Assembly: GCF_003269275.1 (NCBI RefSeq)
Contig: NZ_QLTS01000001.1
Coordinates: 1-64,000, forward strand
Origin: Phascolarctobacterium faecium DSM 14760
GTDB lineage: Bacteria > Bacillota > Negativicutes > Acidaminococcales > Acidaminococcaceae
Direction: 5' to 3'
Length of the DNA stretch: 64,000 nucleotides
Made by a program: the position numbers and the translations under genes. The notes beneath the pieces are model-generated. The model had not been told where the DNA came from and searched no databases. It saw only the letters and a list, made by a program, of their open reading frames with translations. Of the stretch, positions 10,922 through 19,725 are shown in pieces; position 1 is the stretch's first letter; each line of letters opens with the position of its first letter.

Positions 10922-11947
10922 ATGAACCAGTTTAACATGAGGCAGCCTTTTATTATTGCAGAAATGTCTGGCAACCATAATCAGTCATTAAATCGAGCTT
11001 TAGAAATAGTTGATTTGGCAGCTGAGGCTGGTGTGGATGCTTTAAAAATCCAAACCTATACAGCAGATACCATGACTATTGACAAAAATGACGGTGAGTT
11101 TTTTATAGAAGATAAGAGAAGTTTGTGGAAGGGTGAATCGTTATATTCGCTTTATCAAAAAGCATATACTCCTTGGGAATGGCATCAAGCGATATTTCAA
11201 AGATGTAAAGAAAAAGGAATTATCGGCTTTAGTACGCCTTTTGATTTCTCATCGGTTGATTTTTTGGAAGAACTGGATGTTCCTTTCTACAAAATTGCGT
11301 CTTTTGAAAATGTGGATTTGCCTTTGATAAAAAAGGTTGCACAAACAGGCAAACCGATTATAGCCTCAACCGGTATGGCCAGTTTGGCAGAATTGGGTGA
11401 ATTAGTAAGTACTGCAAGAGAAAACGGCTGCATGGATCTAACATTATTAAAATGTACAAGTAGCTATCCAGCTACCCCAGAGGGAAGCAATTTGCTTACT
11501 ATACCACATATGCGTGAATTGTTTGATTGCAAAGTTGGCGTGTCTGATCATACGTTAGGAATTGGCGCAGCCATTGCAAGTATTGCATTAGGAGCGACTG
11601 TAATCGAAAAACATTTTACAATTTCACGAGCTGATGGTGGTGTAGACGCAGCTTTTTCGTTGGAACCACAAGAAATGAAACAGTTGGTTATGGAAGCTAA
11701 AGCTGCTCATGCAGCACTTGGAAGTATTAAATATGGTATTAATGAACAGGAGCAGAAATCACTCCAGTTCAGAAGAAGTCTATATATTGTAGAAGACATG
11801 CAGGCCGGGGATGTTATTAGCGAACGCAATATGCGCAGTATAAGGCCAGGATTGGGTTTAGCTCCAAAGTATTATGATATTTTGCTGGGCAAAAAAGTGA
11901 AAGAAAATGTAAAACGAGGGACGGCGCTAACATGGGATATGATTTAG
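10922..11947 (+). CDS. pseI: Pseudaminic acid synthase, PseI
   Basis: Condenses 6-deoxy-AltdiNAc with phosphoenolpyruvate to make pseudaminic acid. The 341-residue protein has the NeuB/PseI TIM-barrel start PFIIAEMSGNHNQSL, metal and substrate motifs FSTPFD and STGMAS, and a C-terminal SAF (antifreeze-like) domain from RRSLYIVEDM onward. An in-frame ATG at 10871 lacks a ribosome site; GAGAGG is 12 bases before the ATG at 10922 and the resulting N terminus matches the family. AEMSGNHN favours PseI over NeuB. It ends the intact pse gene run; a decayed gene lies next. Confidence 0.93.
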   Translation: MNQFNMRQPFIIAEMSGNHNQSLNRALEIVDLAAEAGVDALKIQTYTADTMTIDKNDGEFFIEDKRSLWKGESLYSLYQKAYTPWEWHQAIFQRCKEKGIIGFSTPFDFSSVDFLEELDVPFYKIASFENVDLPLIKKVAQTGKPIIASTGMASLAELGELVSTARENGCMDLTLLKCTSSYPATPEGSNLLTIPHMRELFDCKVGVSDHTLGIGAAIASIALGATVIEKHFTISRADGGVDAAFSLEPQEMKQLVMEAKAAHAALGSIKYGINEQEQKSLQFRRSLYIVEDMQAGDVISERNMRSIRPGLGLAPKYYDILLGKKVKENVKRGTALTWDMI

Positions 11948-11969
11948 ATAAGCAAAAAGAGTTGTTTAT

Positions 11970-12494
11970 ATGGAGAAATTAGCATTATTAAATAAACTAA
12001 AAATATATGATAAAAATATAAATATTATTGTTTGTTTAAAAGAATTTGATAGTTAAAATGCAAACTCAATTTAGAAGACATAATGATAGCATATGTTTTT
12101 CAGGCAGGATCATATATTAAAGAACATCAACTTAACATACAATGTAAAACTGAGTTTGTAAAAAATAGGTGGTTTTATTAGCATAAATGTAGAGATGAGG
12201 GACGTTGTGAGAAACAGGAAGTAGTGAAGGTGCTACATTGTTACCATTATTGTTAGATATTTCAGATAATTTCTTTAAGAATGTTTATGAATTTGATATT
12301 TTTGGGTAAAATCAAATGGCGGTAAGGAGAAACTTGCATTACAAGAGTTTGATAGAGTGTCAAATCAATGAATGTAAGAATGATTTTAAAATAATTTTTG
12401 TTGTTCCATAAATAAAACACTTTTAAAGTTTATTAATGGTACATATTATTCAAATCAAAACGTCATTGTTGCAATTAAGTCTGGATTTAAATAA
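11970..12494 (+). pseudogene. Decayed gene fragments in alternating frames
   Basis: No intact gene fits the 576 bases between pseI and the next gene, but protein-like open pieces succeed one another in the same direction. They are an ATG at 11970 with 28 codons ending at 12056; 12053-12181 containing NLEDIMIAYVFQAGSYIKEH; 12211-12309 containing ETGSSEGATLLPLLLDISDN; 12297-12371 containing GGKEKLALQEFDRV; 12358-12411 ending DFKIIFVVP; and 12408-12494 ending NVIVAIKSGFK. Successive pieces overlap or adjoin in different frames, as expected after several indels in one ancestral gene of about 170 codons. The family is not recognised. Confidence 0.55.
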
Positions 12495-12523
12495 TAGAAT
12501 CCAAATATTTTAGGAGGTGTGTG

Positions 12524-14317
12524 GTGAAAAAATTAATTTTTGATACGACTGAGAAACAAATTAATAATCATATCTTCCTTAATATTGAATCAATTCTTTC
12601 TTGTAATAAAGATATAGAAGAAATGTTGAAAGATAAAAGTCTGCAAGAATTAAAAAAAATAAATATAGATAATGGTGAAATAGGTTACTATTATAAACTG
12701 TTTTTGGAGTTGTTGAGTAAATGGCTTAATAACAAACATAATGAAAAACATAAAAAAATATATTGGGAAACTATATTAACACCGTGGCTATATGAGTTCA
12801 TTTCAAGAGAGTTATACATATATAAAGGAATTAATATAGTGCTTGATGATGAACAATACATTAGTGATTATTATGAAGATAATGAATATTTAACTGCAGA
12901 AAATATAAATGATTCGTTTGATAAATTATGTAGTGATAAAAATTTTAATAAAATAACATATTCTTTACAAATGAAATATTTTCAAAATATTTCATTTGTA
13001 AAGAAAGAACTTTCTTATTCGTTTGTACAATGCAATCAAAGGTCTTATGTAGGTAAAATAAAAAGCTTATTAAAGCATCCTGAGAAGATACTTGAATATG
13101 TAGGACGTAATTTATCATTAATAATTTTGAAAAATAGTGAGAAGTTACTCGGGTGTGATGATAGAATTATTTTGCGGCTTCCATTTCCGGACTCTTTTCA
13201 TAGAAGACTAAACTTATTGAAATTGTTGTTTAAATCTAAATTTAAAATAATTTCTTATATGGATAAAAATAATAAATTAATATCTAAATATTCTGCAAAA
13301 GATAGAAATAAACTAATAATGTATCTGAAAGAAAATACTGATAAAGATGACAGATTTTGTAGTATTTTAACTGAACTAATTCCTTATGCTTTACCTAAAT
13401 CCTATTTAGAAGGATATAATAATATGGTTGATTTTGTCTCTAGTTTTATAAAGGATAGACCACGACAAATTTTTGGAGTATCTCCTTTTTTTACAAGTGA
13501 TGATTTTAATATGTATACAGCATATTGGAGAGAAAAAGGTATCAAAATTATAGGGGCACAACATGGGCTTAATTATGAATTTGAGCAAGATATTGGAAGG
13601 ACGGAATATATACTATCTGATATATTCTATACTTGGGGTAACTTGTACGAAAACGATAATACAAAAATAAAAAAATTTTGCGCTTGGGATTTAGAAAAAA
13701 ATAAAAATATTAAAGGAAAAGGCTCGAATATTCTATATGGACTGACAGATTATAATCGTTGTAAAGTTTCGATACAATATAGTAAATTTATTGATTATAT
13801 ATACAATAATATAATATTTTTAAATAGTATTGATCAAAAAAAACGTGATAATGTAGTTGTACGTTTAAGAAATACTGCAGAAAAAAATTGGCAATATTCG
13901 GAAAAAATAAGAGTAAAATGTCCTTGGGTCAAATTTTCTAATGCCAATATTCATAGTTTTGTGCATGACCTTATAGATACAAAAATTTTTATTTGTGATA
14001 ACATATCTACTTGCATTGCTGAGGCACTGATTAATAATATCCCAACAATTATTTTTTTAGATAAAAAAATAATTGAAAAAACACTTTATAAAGCAAATTA
14101 TGAAATATTAGATAAATTGGAATGTGCTAAGATTTTATTTTATTCACCTGAGGACGCAGCGAAGCATTTAAATTTAGTCTATGATGATTTGGAGAAATGG
14201 TGGGATGATCCTTTTACGCAACAAATAAAAAAGGAATTTTGTGAAGGGTACATAAGAACAGATTCGAATTGGTTAGATAAATGGTGTGATTTATTAATGA
14301 GTGAGGAAAAAGCATGA
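12524..14317 (+). CDS. LIC12162-type putative surface-carbohydrate transferase
   Basis: A 597-residue protein resembling the LIC12162 family of putative transferases found in O-antigen and nonulosonic-acid loci of Leptospira and others. The recognisable core is GVSPFFTSDDFNMYTAYW, then GIKIIGAQHGLNYEFEQD and a later DNISTCIAEAL segment, which look like GT-B nucleotide-sugar binding elements. GTG at 12521 and 12524 are both possible; the second is preferred because GGAGG (12513-12517) lies six bases upstream. It overlaps licD by 4 bases. Position straight after the pse genes makes it a candidate for using CMP-pseudaminic acid, but this is inference. Confidence 0.6.
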   Translation: MKKLIFDTTEKQINNHIFLNIESILSCNKDIEEMLKDKSLQELKKINIDNGEIGYYYKLFLELLSKWLNNKHNEKHKKIYWETILTPWLYEFISRELYIYKGINIVLDDEQYISDYYEDNEYLTAENINDSFDKLCSDKNFNKITYSLQMKYFQNISFVKKELSYSFVQCNQRSYVGKIKSLLKHPEKILEYVGRNLSLIILKNSEKLLGCDDRIILRLPFPDSFHRRLNLLKLLFKSKFKIISYMDKNNKLISKYSAKDRNKLIMYLKENTDKDDRFCSILTELIPYALPKSYLEGYNNMVDFVSSFIKDRPRQIFGVSPFFTSDDFNMYTAYWREKGIKIIGAQHGLNYEFEQDIGRTEYILSDIFYTWGNLYENDNTKIKKFCAWDLEKNKNIKGKGSNILYGLTDYNRCKVSIQYSKFIDYIYNNIIFLNSIDQKKRDNVVVRLRNTAEKNWQYSEKIRVKCPWVKFSNANIHSFVHDLIDTKIFICDNISTCIAEALINNIPTIIFLDKKIIEKTLYKANYEILDKLECAKILFYSPEDAAKHLNLVYDDLEKWWDDPFTQQIKKEFCEGYIRTDSNWLDKWCDLLMSEEKA

Positions 14318-15129
14318 ATTCAAGAATTACATTACAAGAATTACAAATGGTAGAAGTAAATGTACTAAACGAATTTATCAAATTTTGTGATGATAATGAT
14401 CTCAAATATTTTGTAGTGTATGGTACTTTGTTGGGAACAATAAGACATAATGGAATCATTCCCTGGGATGACGACATTGATGTATGTATGCCTCGGTATG
14501 ATTACCAAAGATTTATAGAGTTGACAGAAAAGAATGGTCTTAATGATTTTATAAAAATTGATAATCCTTTGCATAATACTCATAGTTCAAGCTTAATAGT
14601 TAGAGTGTATGATAATAGGACCGTAATTACAGAAATTGATTTTGAAATAGGTGTTTTTATTGATATCCATCCATTAGATGTATTTCCTGAGAATATCATG
14701 ATAAGAAAATTATGGTTTGGATGGATTTGGGTTCACAAAAAAGGATTAATTTTATCAAGAGCCAAATTGAGGAGTTCTTCGATTATAAAGTTTTGCCTAA
14801 AATTGATATTTTTACCACTCATTATAGTTGCAAAAATTATGGGGTTTAAATATTTTAAAAATATGATAATACATTCAGCACAATATTACTCTTCAAAAAA
14901 TTGTAGTTCAAAATATTTAGGGATAATTTTAGCAGATTGGCCGTTAGGAAAATTTGCATTAAATAGAGTTTATTTTGAGAAGAGGATGTTGAAAATATTT
15001 GAATGCCTAAATGTAAGCGTTCCATCTGGTTATAAAAAATTATTGAATTTGTGGTATGGTAAATATATGATTTTACCAACTGAAGAAGAGCAAAAACCTA
15101 AACATGGATTTGTGGCATTTTGGCGTTGA
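14314..15129 (+). CDS. LicD family phosphotransferase
   Basis: A 271-residue LicD protein. The defining stretch is YGTLLGTIRHNGIIPWDDDID, ending at residue 56, whose WDDDID acidic cluster binds metal in the nucleotidyltransferase-like fold. LicD proteins transfer phosphocholine or another phospho-alcohol from a CDP-activated donor to a glycan; eukaryotic relatives of the fukutin group transfer ribitol phosphate. Its ATG overlaps the stop of the preceding gene (ATGA), showing tight coupling. A LicC-like nucleotidyltransferase lies three genes downstream and could supply the donor. No choline kinase or choline transporter gene is seen, so the alcohol is uncertain. Confidence 0.88.
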   Translation: MNSRITLQELQMVEVNVLNEFIKFCDDNDLKYFVVYGTLLGTIRHNGIIPWDDDIDVCMPRYDYQRFIELTEKNGLNDFIKIDNPLHNTHSSSLIVRVYDNRTVITEIDFEIGVFIDIHPLDVFPENIMIRKLWFGWIWVHKKGLILSRAKLRSSSIIKFCLKLIFLPLIIVAKIMGFKYFKNMIIHSAQYYSSKNCSSKYLGIILADWPLGKFALNRVYFEKRMLKIFECLNVSVPSGYKKLLNLWYGKYMILPTEEEQKPKHGFVAFWR

Positions 15130-15186
15130 ATGTAAATAAAAATTCAGAGCGAGTTTGAGTATATATTTACTTGGGAAGTATGGTGA

Positions 15187-15915
15187 ATGATGAATATAGT
15201 GTTAGTGACTGGTGGAACTAAAGGAATTGGTAAGGCAATAGTTCTAAAATATCTACATCAAGGCTGTTATGCAATAATTACTTATTCTAGTGATGACGAA
15301 ACAGCAGAACTTTTTCAACGAGAATTGGATGTGAACTACAAAGATAAATATGAAATTATAAAAGCTGATCTTTCAAAAATAGAAGAAGTAAAAATTATGT
15401 GTAACATTATCAGGTGTAAGTATCGAAAAATAGATTATTTGATATTAAATGCAGGGGCAACTAATAGAAATAGTTTTAGTGATATGACAATAGATGAGTG
15501 GAATTATGTAATTAATGTGAATTTAACGATGCCATTTTTTATAGTACAGAGTTTAGTTGATTGCATTATCAAGGGTGGTAGTATTCTTTTTATAGGTGCG
15601 GTTATGGGTATTTATCCTCATGCAATAAGTATTCCGTATGCTGTATCAAAAGCAGGAGTGCATATGCTTAGTAGGCAGTTGGTTAAGCATTTAGCGCCAT
15701 ACAAAATTACTGTAAATACTATAGCTCCAGGATTTGTTGATACACCTTGGCAAAAAAGTAAACCATTAGAACAACGAATTCGTATCGAAAATAAAATTGC
15801 ATTAAAGCGATTTGCTTTACCTGAAGAGATCGCTCAATTGTGTTGGGATATTTCTCAGAATGCATATATTAATGGCAGTTTACTGGAAATTGACGGAGGT
15901 TATTGTTATGAGTAA
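15187..15915 (+). CDS. SDR oxidoreductase lacking the usual catalytic serine
   Basis: A classical short-chain dehydrogenase of 242 residues with the NAD(P) motif TGGTKGIG at residues 8-15, an NAG-like LNAGA segment, and YxxxK at Tyr151/Lys155. It resembles FabG-type ketoreductases in length and C-terminal DGG motif. At the position of the catalytic serine (the second Ser in the ISS motif of FabG) it has Ala138, preceded by Gly137, so it may be inactive, have an altered mechanism or a special substrate. It overlaps the DUF2284 gene by 8 bases and belongs to the LicD/LicC-like module. Substrate unknown. Confidence 0.82.
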   Translation: MMNIVLVTGGTKGIGKAIVLKYLHQGCYAIITYSSDDETAELFQRELDVNYKDKYEIIKADLSKIEEVKIMCNIIRCKYRKIDYLILNAGATNRNSFSDMTIDEWNYVINVNLTMPFFIVQSLVDCIIKGGSILFIGAVMGIYPHAISIPYAVSKAGVHMLSRQLVKHLAPYKITVNTIAPGFVDTPWQKSKPLEQRIRIENKIALKRFALPEEIAQLCWDISQNAYINGSLLEIDGGYCYE

Positions 15916-16444
15916 GACTGCATTAGAAGAATTGAAAAAAGTAATACAAGTTAATCCATATCTTACATTAGAGTCAATAAGATCTGAAAGTTTTATCTTT
16001 GAAAAAAGGGTTAGGCTAAATTGTTTTTATTGTACTAAATATAATACTAAGTGGACCTGTCCACCGAGAATTCCAGAATTTGATTACAAAGCGATTATAG
16101 AAGAATACCAAAATATTGCAATCTTAAAATATGAGAGAGTTTTTAAAAAAGAGGAATTTGATTTAATTCGTAATCAATCAACAAATGATGTTCATAGAAT
16201 GTTACTGAAATTAGAAAAATATTTATATGAACATAACGATAGTTTGGCTATATCATTTATTGGGGGATCATGTAAACTTTGTAAAAATGGTTGTGCAAAA
16301 GATAAATGTAATAACCCAGGAATGGCTAGAATACCATTGGAAGCTACAGGAGTTAATGTTATAAAAAGTTTAGACAATATTGGCATAAAAATAGAATTTC
16401 CATTAATAAATAAATTTTATAGATTTGGATTAATTGCTTGGTGA
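15908..16444 (+). CDS. DUF2284 cysteine-rich metal-binding protein
   Basis: A 178-residue protein of the DUF2284 family (predicted metal-binding). It has an N-terminal cluster NCFYCTKY followed by TCPPR, and a C-terminal cluster GGSCKLCKNGCAKDKC; eight cysteines in this pattern suggest one or two iron-sulfur clusters or zinc sites. The start at 15908 has GGAGG (15895-15899) nine bases upstream; longer in-frame starts run deep into the SDR gene. It overlaps the SDR stop by 8 bases, and the two are probably made together. No function is established for this family to my knowledge. Confidence 0.8.
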   Translation: MSKTALEELKKVIQVNPYLTLESIRSESFIFEKRVRLNCFYCTKYNTKWTCPPRIPEFDYKAIIEEYQNIAILKYERVFKKEEFDLIRNQSTNDVHRMLLKLEKYLYEHNDSLAISFIGGSCKLCKNGCAKDKCNNPGMARIPLEATGVNVIKSLDNIGIKIEFPLINKFYRFGLIAW

Positions 16445-16456
16445 AAGGAGTATGGA

Positions 16457-17170
16457 ATGAACTATATAATTTTAGCAGCTGGTGTAGGTACAAGATTACA
16501 TCCATTAACAAATGAAAGCCCTAAATGTTTGTATAAATTAGATGATATAATGACAATATTAGAAAGAACTGTGTCGATGATTAATAATAATGATTGTAAT
16601 GGTAGGATCATTATTGTAACAGGTTTTTTTGAAGAAAAAATAAGAGAGAAAACTAAACATTTAAAAAATGTAAAGTATATATATAATCCATTTTATAAAG
16701 TAACTAACAGTATTGCTTCGTTATGGTTTGCTCGTCAGTATTTAACTGGTGATGTAACGATTTTAAATGCGGATATTGTTTTTGATAAGAGACTTTGTGA
16801 AGAAATTATTATTAGAAAATTTGAAGGTGCATTTGTTTTAGTTGACAGTTCTATTAAAACGGATGGTGATTATAATGTTCAGATACATGATGATGCTGTT
16901 ACAGTAATGAGTAAAGATTTAAAGGAATATTATGCTGAATATGCCGGAATAACTAAATTAGATAGTTGTTCTAGTAAATTATTATTAGATGAGGTAAATA
17001 GTATGGTAAATAAAGGTTATTATGACCAATGGTATGAAAATGCATTGGTACAGATGATTTTTATGCATAATTTTAAACTAAAATATTTTGATGTTTGTGA
17101 TTATCATTGGACAGAAGTAGATAATGTAGATGATCTCTTAAATGCGAAACAAATACATTTAACTAAATAG
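16457..17170 (+). CDS. LicC-like nucleotidyltransferase
   Basis: A 237-residue sugar-nucleotidyltransferase-fold protein opening with ILAAGVGTRLHPLTNESPK, the NTP-binding signature, and with LNADIVF as the metal-binding aspartate motif. Overall size and the C-terminal WTEVDNVDDL segment are like LicC (CTP:phosphocholine cytidylyltransferase) and the related 2-aminoethylphosphonate cytidylyltransferases. It likely makes the CDP-activated donor for the LicD protein at 14314. It begins 12 bases after DUF2284 and ends the AT-rich block. Substrate could be phosphocholine, phosphoethanolamine, a phosphonate or a polyol phosphate. Confidence 0.78.
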   Translation: MNYIILAAGVGTRLHPLTNESPKCLYKLDDIMTILERTVSMINNNDCNGRIIIVTGFFEEKIREKTKHLKNVKYIYNPFYKVTNSIASLWFARQYLTGDVTILNADIVFDKRLCEEIIIRKFEGAFVLVDSSIKTDGDYNVQIHDDAVTVMSKDLKEYYAEYAGITKLDSCSSKLLLDEVNSMVNKGYYDQWYENALVQMIFMHNFKLKYFDVCDYHWTEVDNVDDLLNAKQIHLTK

Positions 17171-17297
17171 TTTTTTAAAGTAGTTTATGTTTTTTATATA
17201 TGATGACTATTTTAGTAAATAAATTTATAGGTTTTTATAATACGGTGTTTTGTTATATAATAGAGCGGTAGTAAATATAAAAAATAAAGAGGTACTT

Positions 17298-18254
17298 ATG
17301 CGTTTATTGATTACCGGCGGTGCCGGTTTTATTGGCAGCAATTATATAAATTGGCATTTACAGCAGTATCCGAGTGATGAAATTGTATGTTTGGACAAGC
17401 TGACCTATGCTGCTAATATGGCGGCGCTGGCAGATGTCGTTAAATTAAATAATTTCACTTTCATCCAGGGCGATATTTGTGATGAGCAATTTGTTGAAAG
17501 TTGTTTTGCGCAGTATAAGTTCGACGCAGTGATAAATTTTGCGGCAGAGAGCCATGTCGATACCTCTATCAAGTCTCCGTCTATTTTTACTAAAACTAAT
17601 GTCGAAGGTACAGGTGTGTTGTTAGATGCCTGTGTTAAATTTGCAGTAGAAAGATTCCATCAGATATCGACAGATGAAGTATATGGGGATAAACCGCTTG
17701 ATTATGACTGGCGTGGGTTTACAGAAGAGTCTCCATTACAGCCTTCCAGTCCTTATGCAGCCTCAAAGGCATCAGCAGATTTGTTATGCTTGGCATATGC
17801 CAGAACGTATAATTTAAATGTTACTGTTAGTCGCAGTAGTAATAATTACGGCAAGTGGCAACACACCGAAAAACTTTTGCCTAAAATCATATCTTTAGCA
17901 GAGCATGGTCAAAAGGTACCTGTTTATGGTTCGGGACTAAATAAACGTGACTGGTTATATGTGCTGGATCATTGTGTTGCTGTTGATAAAATCATCAGAC
18001 ATGGAAAAGCAGGTCATATTTATAATGTTGCGGCCGGTACTGAGATGTCTAATCTGACCTTTATAAAATTAGTACTGAAAATTTTAGCCAAAGATGAAAA
18101 TGCAATTGAATTTACAGAAGATAGAGCAGGGCATGATTTAAGATATCCTATGGATTGTGAAAAAATAAAAAATGAATTGGACTGGACTCCGCAATATGCT
18201 TTTAAAGAAGCGTTGGATGAAACTGTGGCCTGGTATAGAAGTAGAATGTTGTAA
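17298..18254 (+). CDS. rfbB: dTDP-glucose 4,6-dehydratase, RfbB-like
   Basis: Converts dTDP-glucose to dTDP-4-keto-6-deoxyglucose, the precursor of rhamnose and other deoxysugars. The 318-residue extended SDR protein starts MRLLITGGAGFIGSNY, then has DKLTYAAN, AESHVDTSI, the catalytic STDEVYG and SPYAASKAS with YxxxK. The ATG at 17298 is chosen for GAGG six bases upstream and the family-like N terminus. A -10-like TATAAT sits at 17256-17261, so it may have its own promoter. rfbA, rfbC and rfbD are not in the window and may be elsewhere. A strong terminator follows at once. Confidence 0.9.
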   Translation: MRLLITGGAGFIGSNYINWHLQQYPSDEIVCLDKLTYAANMAALADVVKLNNFTFIQGDICDEQFVESCFAQYKFDAVINFAAESHVDTSIKSPSIFTKTNVEGTGVLLDACVKFAVERFHQISTDEVYGDKPLDYDWRGFTEESPLQPSSPYAASKASADLLCLAYARTYNLNVTVSRSSNNYGKWQHTEKLLPKIISLAEHGQKVPVYGSGLNKRDWLYVLDHCVAVDKIIRHGKAGHIYNVAAGTEMSNLTFIKLVLKILAKDENAIEFTEDRAGHDLRYPMDCEKIKNELDWTPQYAFKEALDETVAWYRSRML

Positions 18255-18279
18255 AGCAGAGCATATGCTCTGCTTTTTT
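18255..18279 (+). terminator. Rho-independent terminator after rfbB
   Basis: Perfect stem AGCAGAGC/GCTCTGCT with an AT loop centre, followed by six T. It closes the surface-glycan locus. Confidence 0.9.
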
Positions 18280-18303
18280 GGTTAAAATTTTAATTGTTAA
18301 AAT

Positions 18304-18332
18304 TTGCCACTGCTAACCGAAAAAGGTATAAT
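18304..18332 (+). promoter_or_regulatory. Sigma-70 promoter of the miaB-mutS-mutL operon
   Basis: TTGCCA at 18304-18309 and TATAAT at 18327-18332 are separated by 17 bases. They lie between the rfbB terminator and miaB. Confidence 0.75.
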
Positions 18333-18399
18333 AATATAATATAGATAATTTTGAGAGGCTGCCCATATGCAGTTTCAATTTTAATATGAGGTGTATTCA

Positions 18400-19725
18400 G
18401 TGACTGCAAAAACTTATGCAATTTTAAATTATGGCTGCCAGATGAACGAAAGTGACGCTGAGCATTATGCTGGGCAGCTGCAGGAGCTTGGTTATAAAGC
18501 TGCTGAGGATTTTCATGATGCAGATGTTGTGGTAGTAAATACCTGTTGTGTGCGTGAGAGTGCGGAAAAGCGTATTTTAGGGAAAATTGGTGAATTGAAA
18601 GGGGTCAAAGCTAATCATCCAGGGCAGATAGTTTGTGTTGCTGGGTGTATGGCACAAAAAGATGGTGAGAAGCTTATAAAAAAACATCCGCAAATCGATT
18701 TGTTGATCGGCACGGCTCATGTCAACGGATTTAAAGAAATACTTGCTGAGTATTTGTCTGAAAAGGGTGAGCGTGTTTATAATAGTTTAGAAGTAAAAGA
18801 AAGCGAATTTGAGGGTGAGCGTATTCGTCAAAGCGGTTTTTCAGCCTGGATTCCTATTATGTATGGCTGCAATAATTTTTGTACGTATTGCATTGTTCCT
18901 TATGTACGTGGGCGTGAACGCAGCCGCAGTATAGAAAATATTGTAGACGAGGTTAGGCAGGCTGTTGCTAAGGGGTATAAAGAATTTACGTTGTTAGGGC
19001 AAAATGTAAATTCTTATGGGAAAGATTTTGGTGTGAAAGACCAGTTTGCTAAATTACTGCGCCGTGTAAATGAAATCCCTGGAGTGGAACGGATTCGCTA
19101 TATGACGAGTCATCCGCGTGATATGCACGAAGATGTTATCAAAGCAGTTGCCGAATGTGAGCATATTTGCGAAAACTTTCATATCCCGTTTCAATCTGGC
19201 AGCAATAAAATTTTGAAAGCAATGAACCGCGGTTATACACGAGAAAAATATTTAGAGCTTGTAGCCATGATCAGACGTTATGTGCCTGAAGCTGCTATTA
19301 CAACGGATATCATTGTCGGTTTTCCGGGTGAAACAGAAGCTGATTTTAGTGATACGTTGAATTTAGTAAAAGAAGTTGGTTTTGATGCTGCGTTCACCTT
19401 TATTTATTCCAAGCGTTCTGGAACACCGGCTGCGGCGATGGAAGAACAGGTTCCGTTAGAGATAAAAAAAGCTAGGCTGAATTTATTGATGGAAGCCCAG
19501 AATATTTCAAGCTTGCAGCGTAATGAAGCCATGGTTGGCAAAACACTGGAAGTTTTAGCTGAAGGCCCAAGTAATAATAATAATAAAGTATGGAGCGGAA
19601 GAACGCGTACAAATAAGCTGGTTTTATGGCCAGTCGAAGGTCGTGATTTTGAGCTGGGGGATAAAGTGCAGGTGCAAATTGAAACTGCGCAGACCTGGCT
19701 TGTGAAAGGGAAGGCGGTAGAATGA
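18400..19725 (+). CDS. miaB: tRNA-i6A37 methylthiotransferase MiaB
   Basis: Adds the methylthio group to i6A at position 37 of tRNAs reading U-starting codons, using two 4Fe-4S clusters. The 441-residue protein has the N-terminal UPF0004 cysteines (YGCQMNESD, NTCCVRESAEK, VAGCMAQ), the radical-SAM CxxxCxxC in GCNNFCTYCIVPYVRGRERSR and a C-terminal TRAM domain. GTG at 18400 is preferred over GTG at 18391 because GAGG (18388-18391) lies eight bases before it. It overlaps mutS by 4 bases. MiaA, which makes its i6A substrate, is encoded four genes downstream in the same cluster. Confidence 0.95.
   Translation: MTAKTYAILNYGCQMNESDAEHYAGQLQELGYKAAEDFHDADVVVVNTCCVRESAEKRILGKIGELKGVKANHPGQIVCVAGCMAQKDGEKLIKKHPQIDLLIGTAHVNGFKEILAEYLSEKGERVYNSLEVKESEFEGERIRQSGFSAWIPIMYGCNNFCTYCIVPYVRGRERSRSIENIVDEVRQAVAKGYKEFTLLGQNVNSYGKDFGVKDQFAKLLRRVNEIPGVERIRYMTSHPRDMHEDVIKAVAECEHICENFHIPFQSGSNKILKAMNRGYTREKYLELVAMIRRYVPEAAITTDIIVGFPGETEADFSDTLNLVKEVGFDAAFTFIYSKRSGTPAAAMEEQVPLEIKKARLNLLMEAQNISSLQRNEAMVGKTLEVLAEGPSNNNNKVWSGRTRTNKLVLWPVEGRDFELGDKVQVQIETAQTWLVKGKAVE

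Noticed and set aside
15812..15907. Longer DUF2284 start within the SDR gene
   Set aside because: No ribosome site, and the extra residues are an out-of-frame reading of the SDR; GGAGG fits the ATG at 15908.
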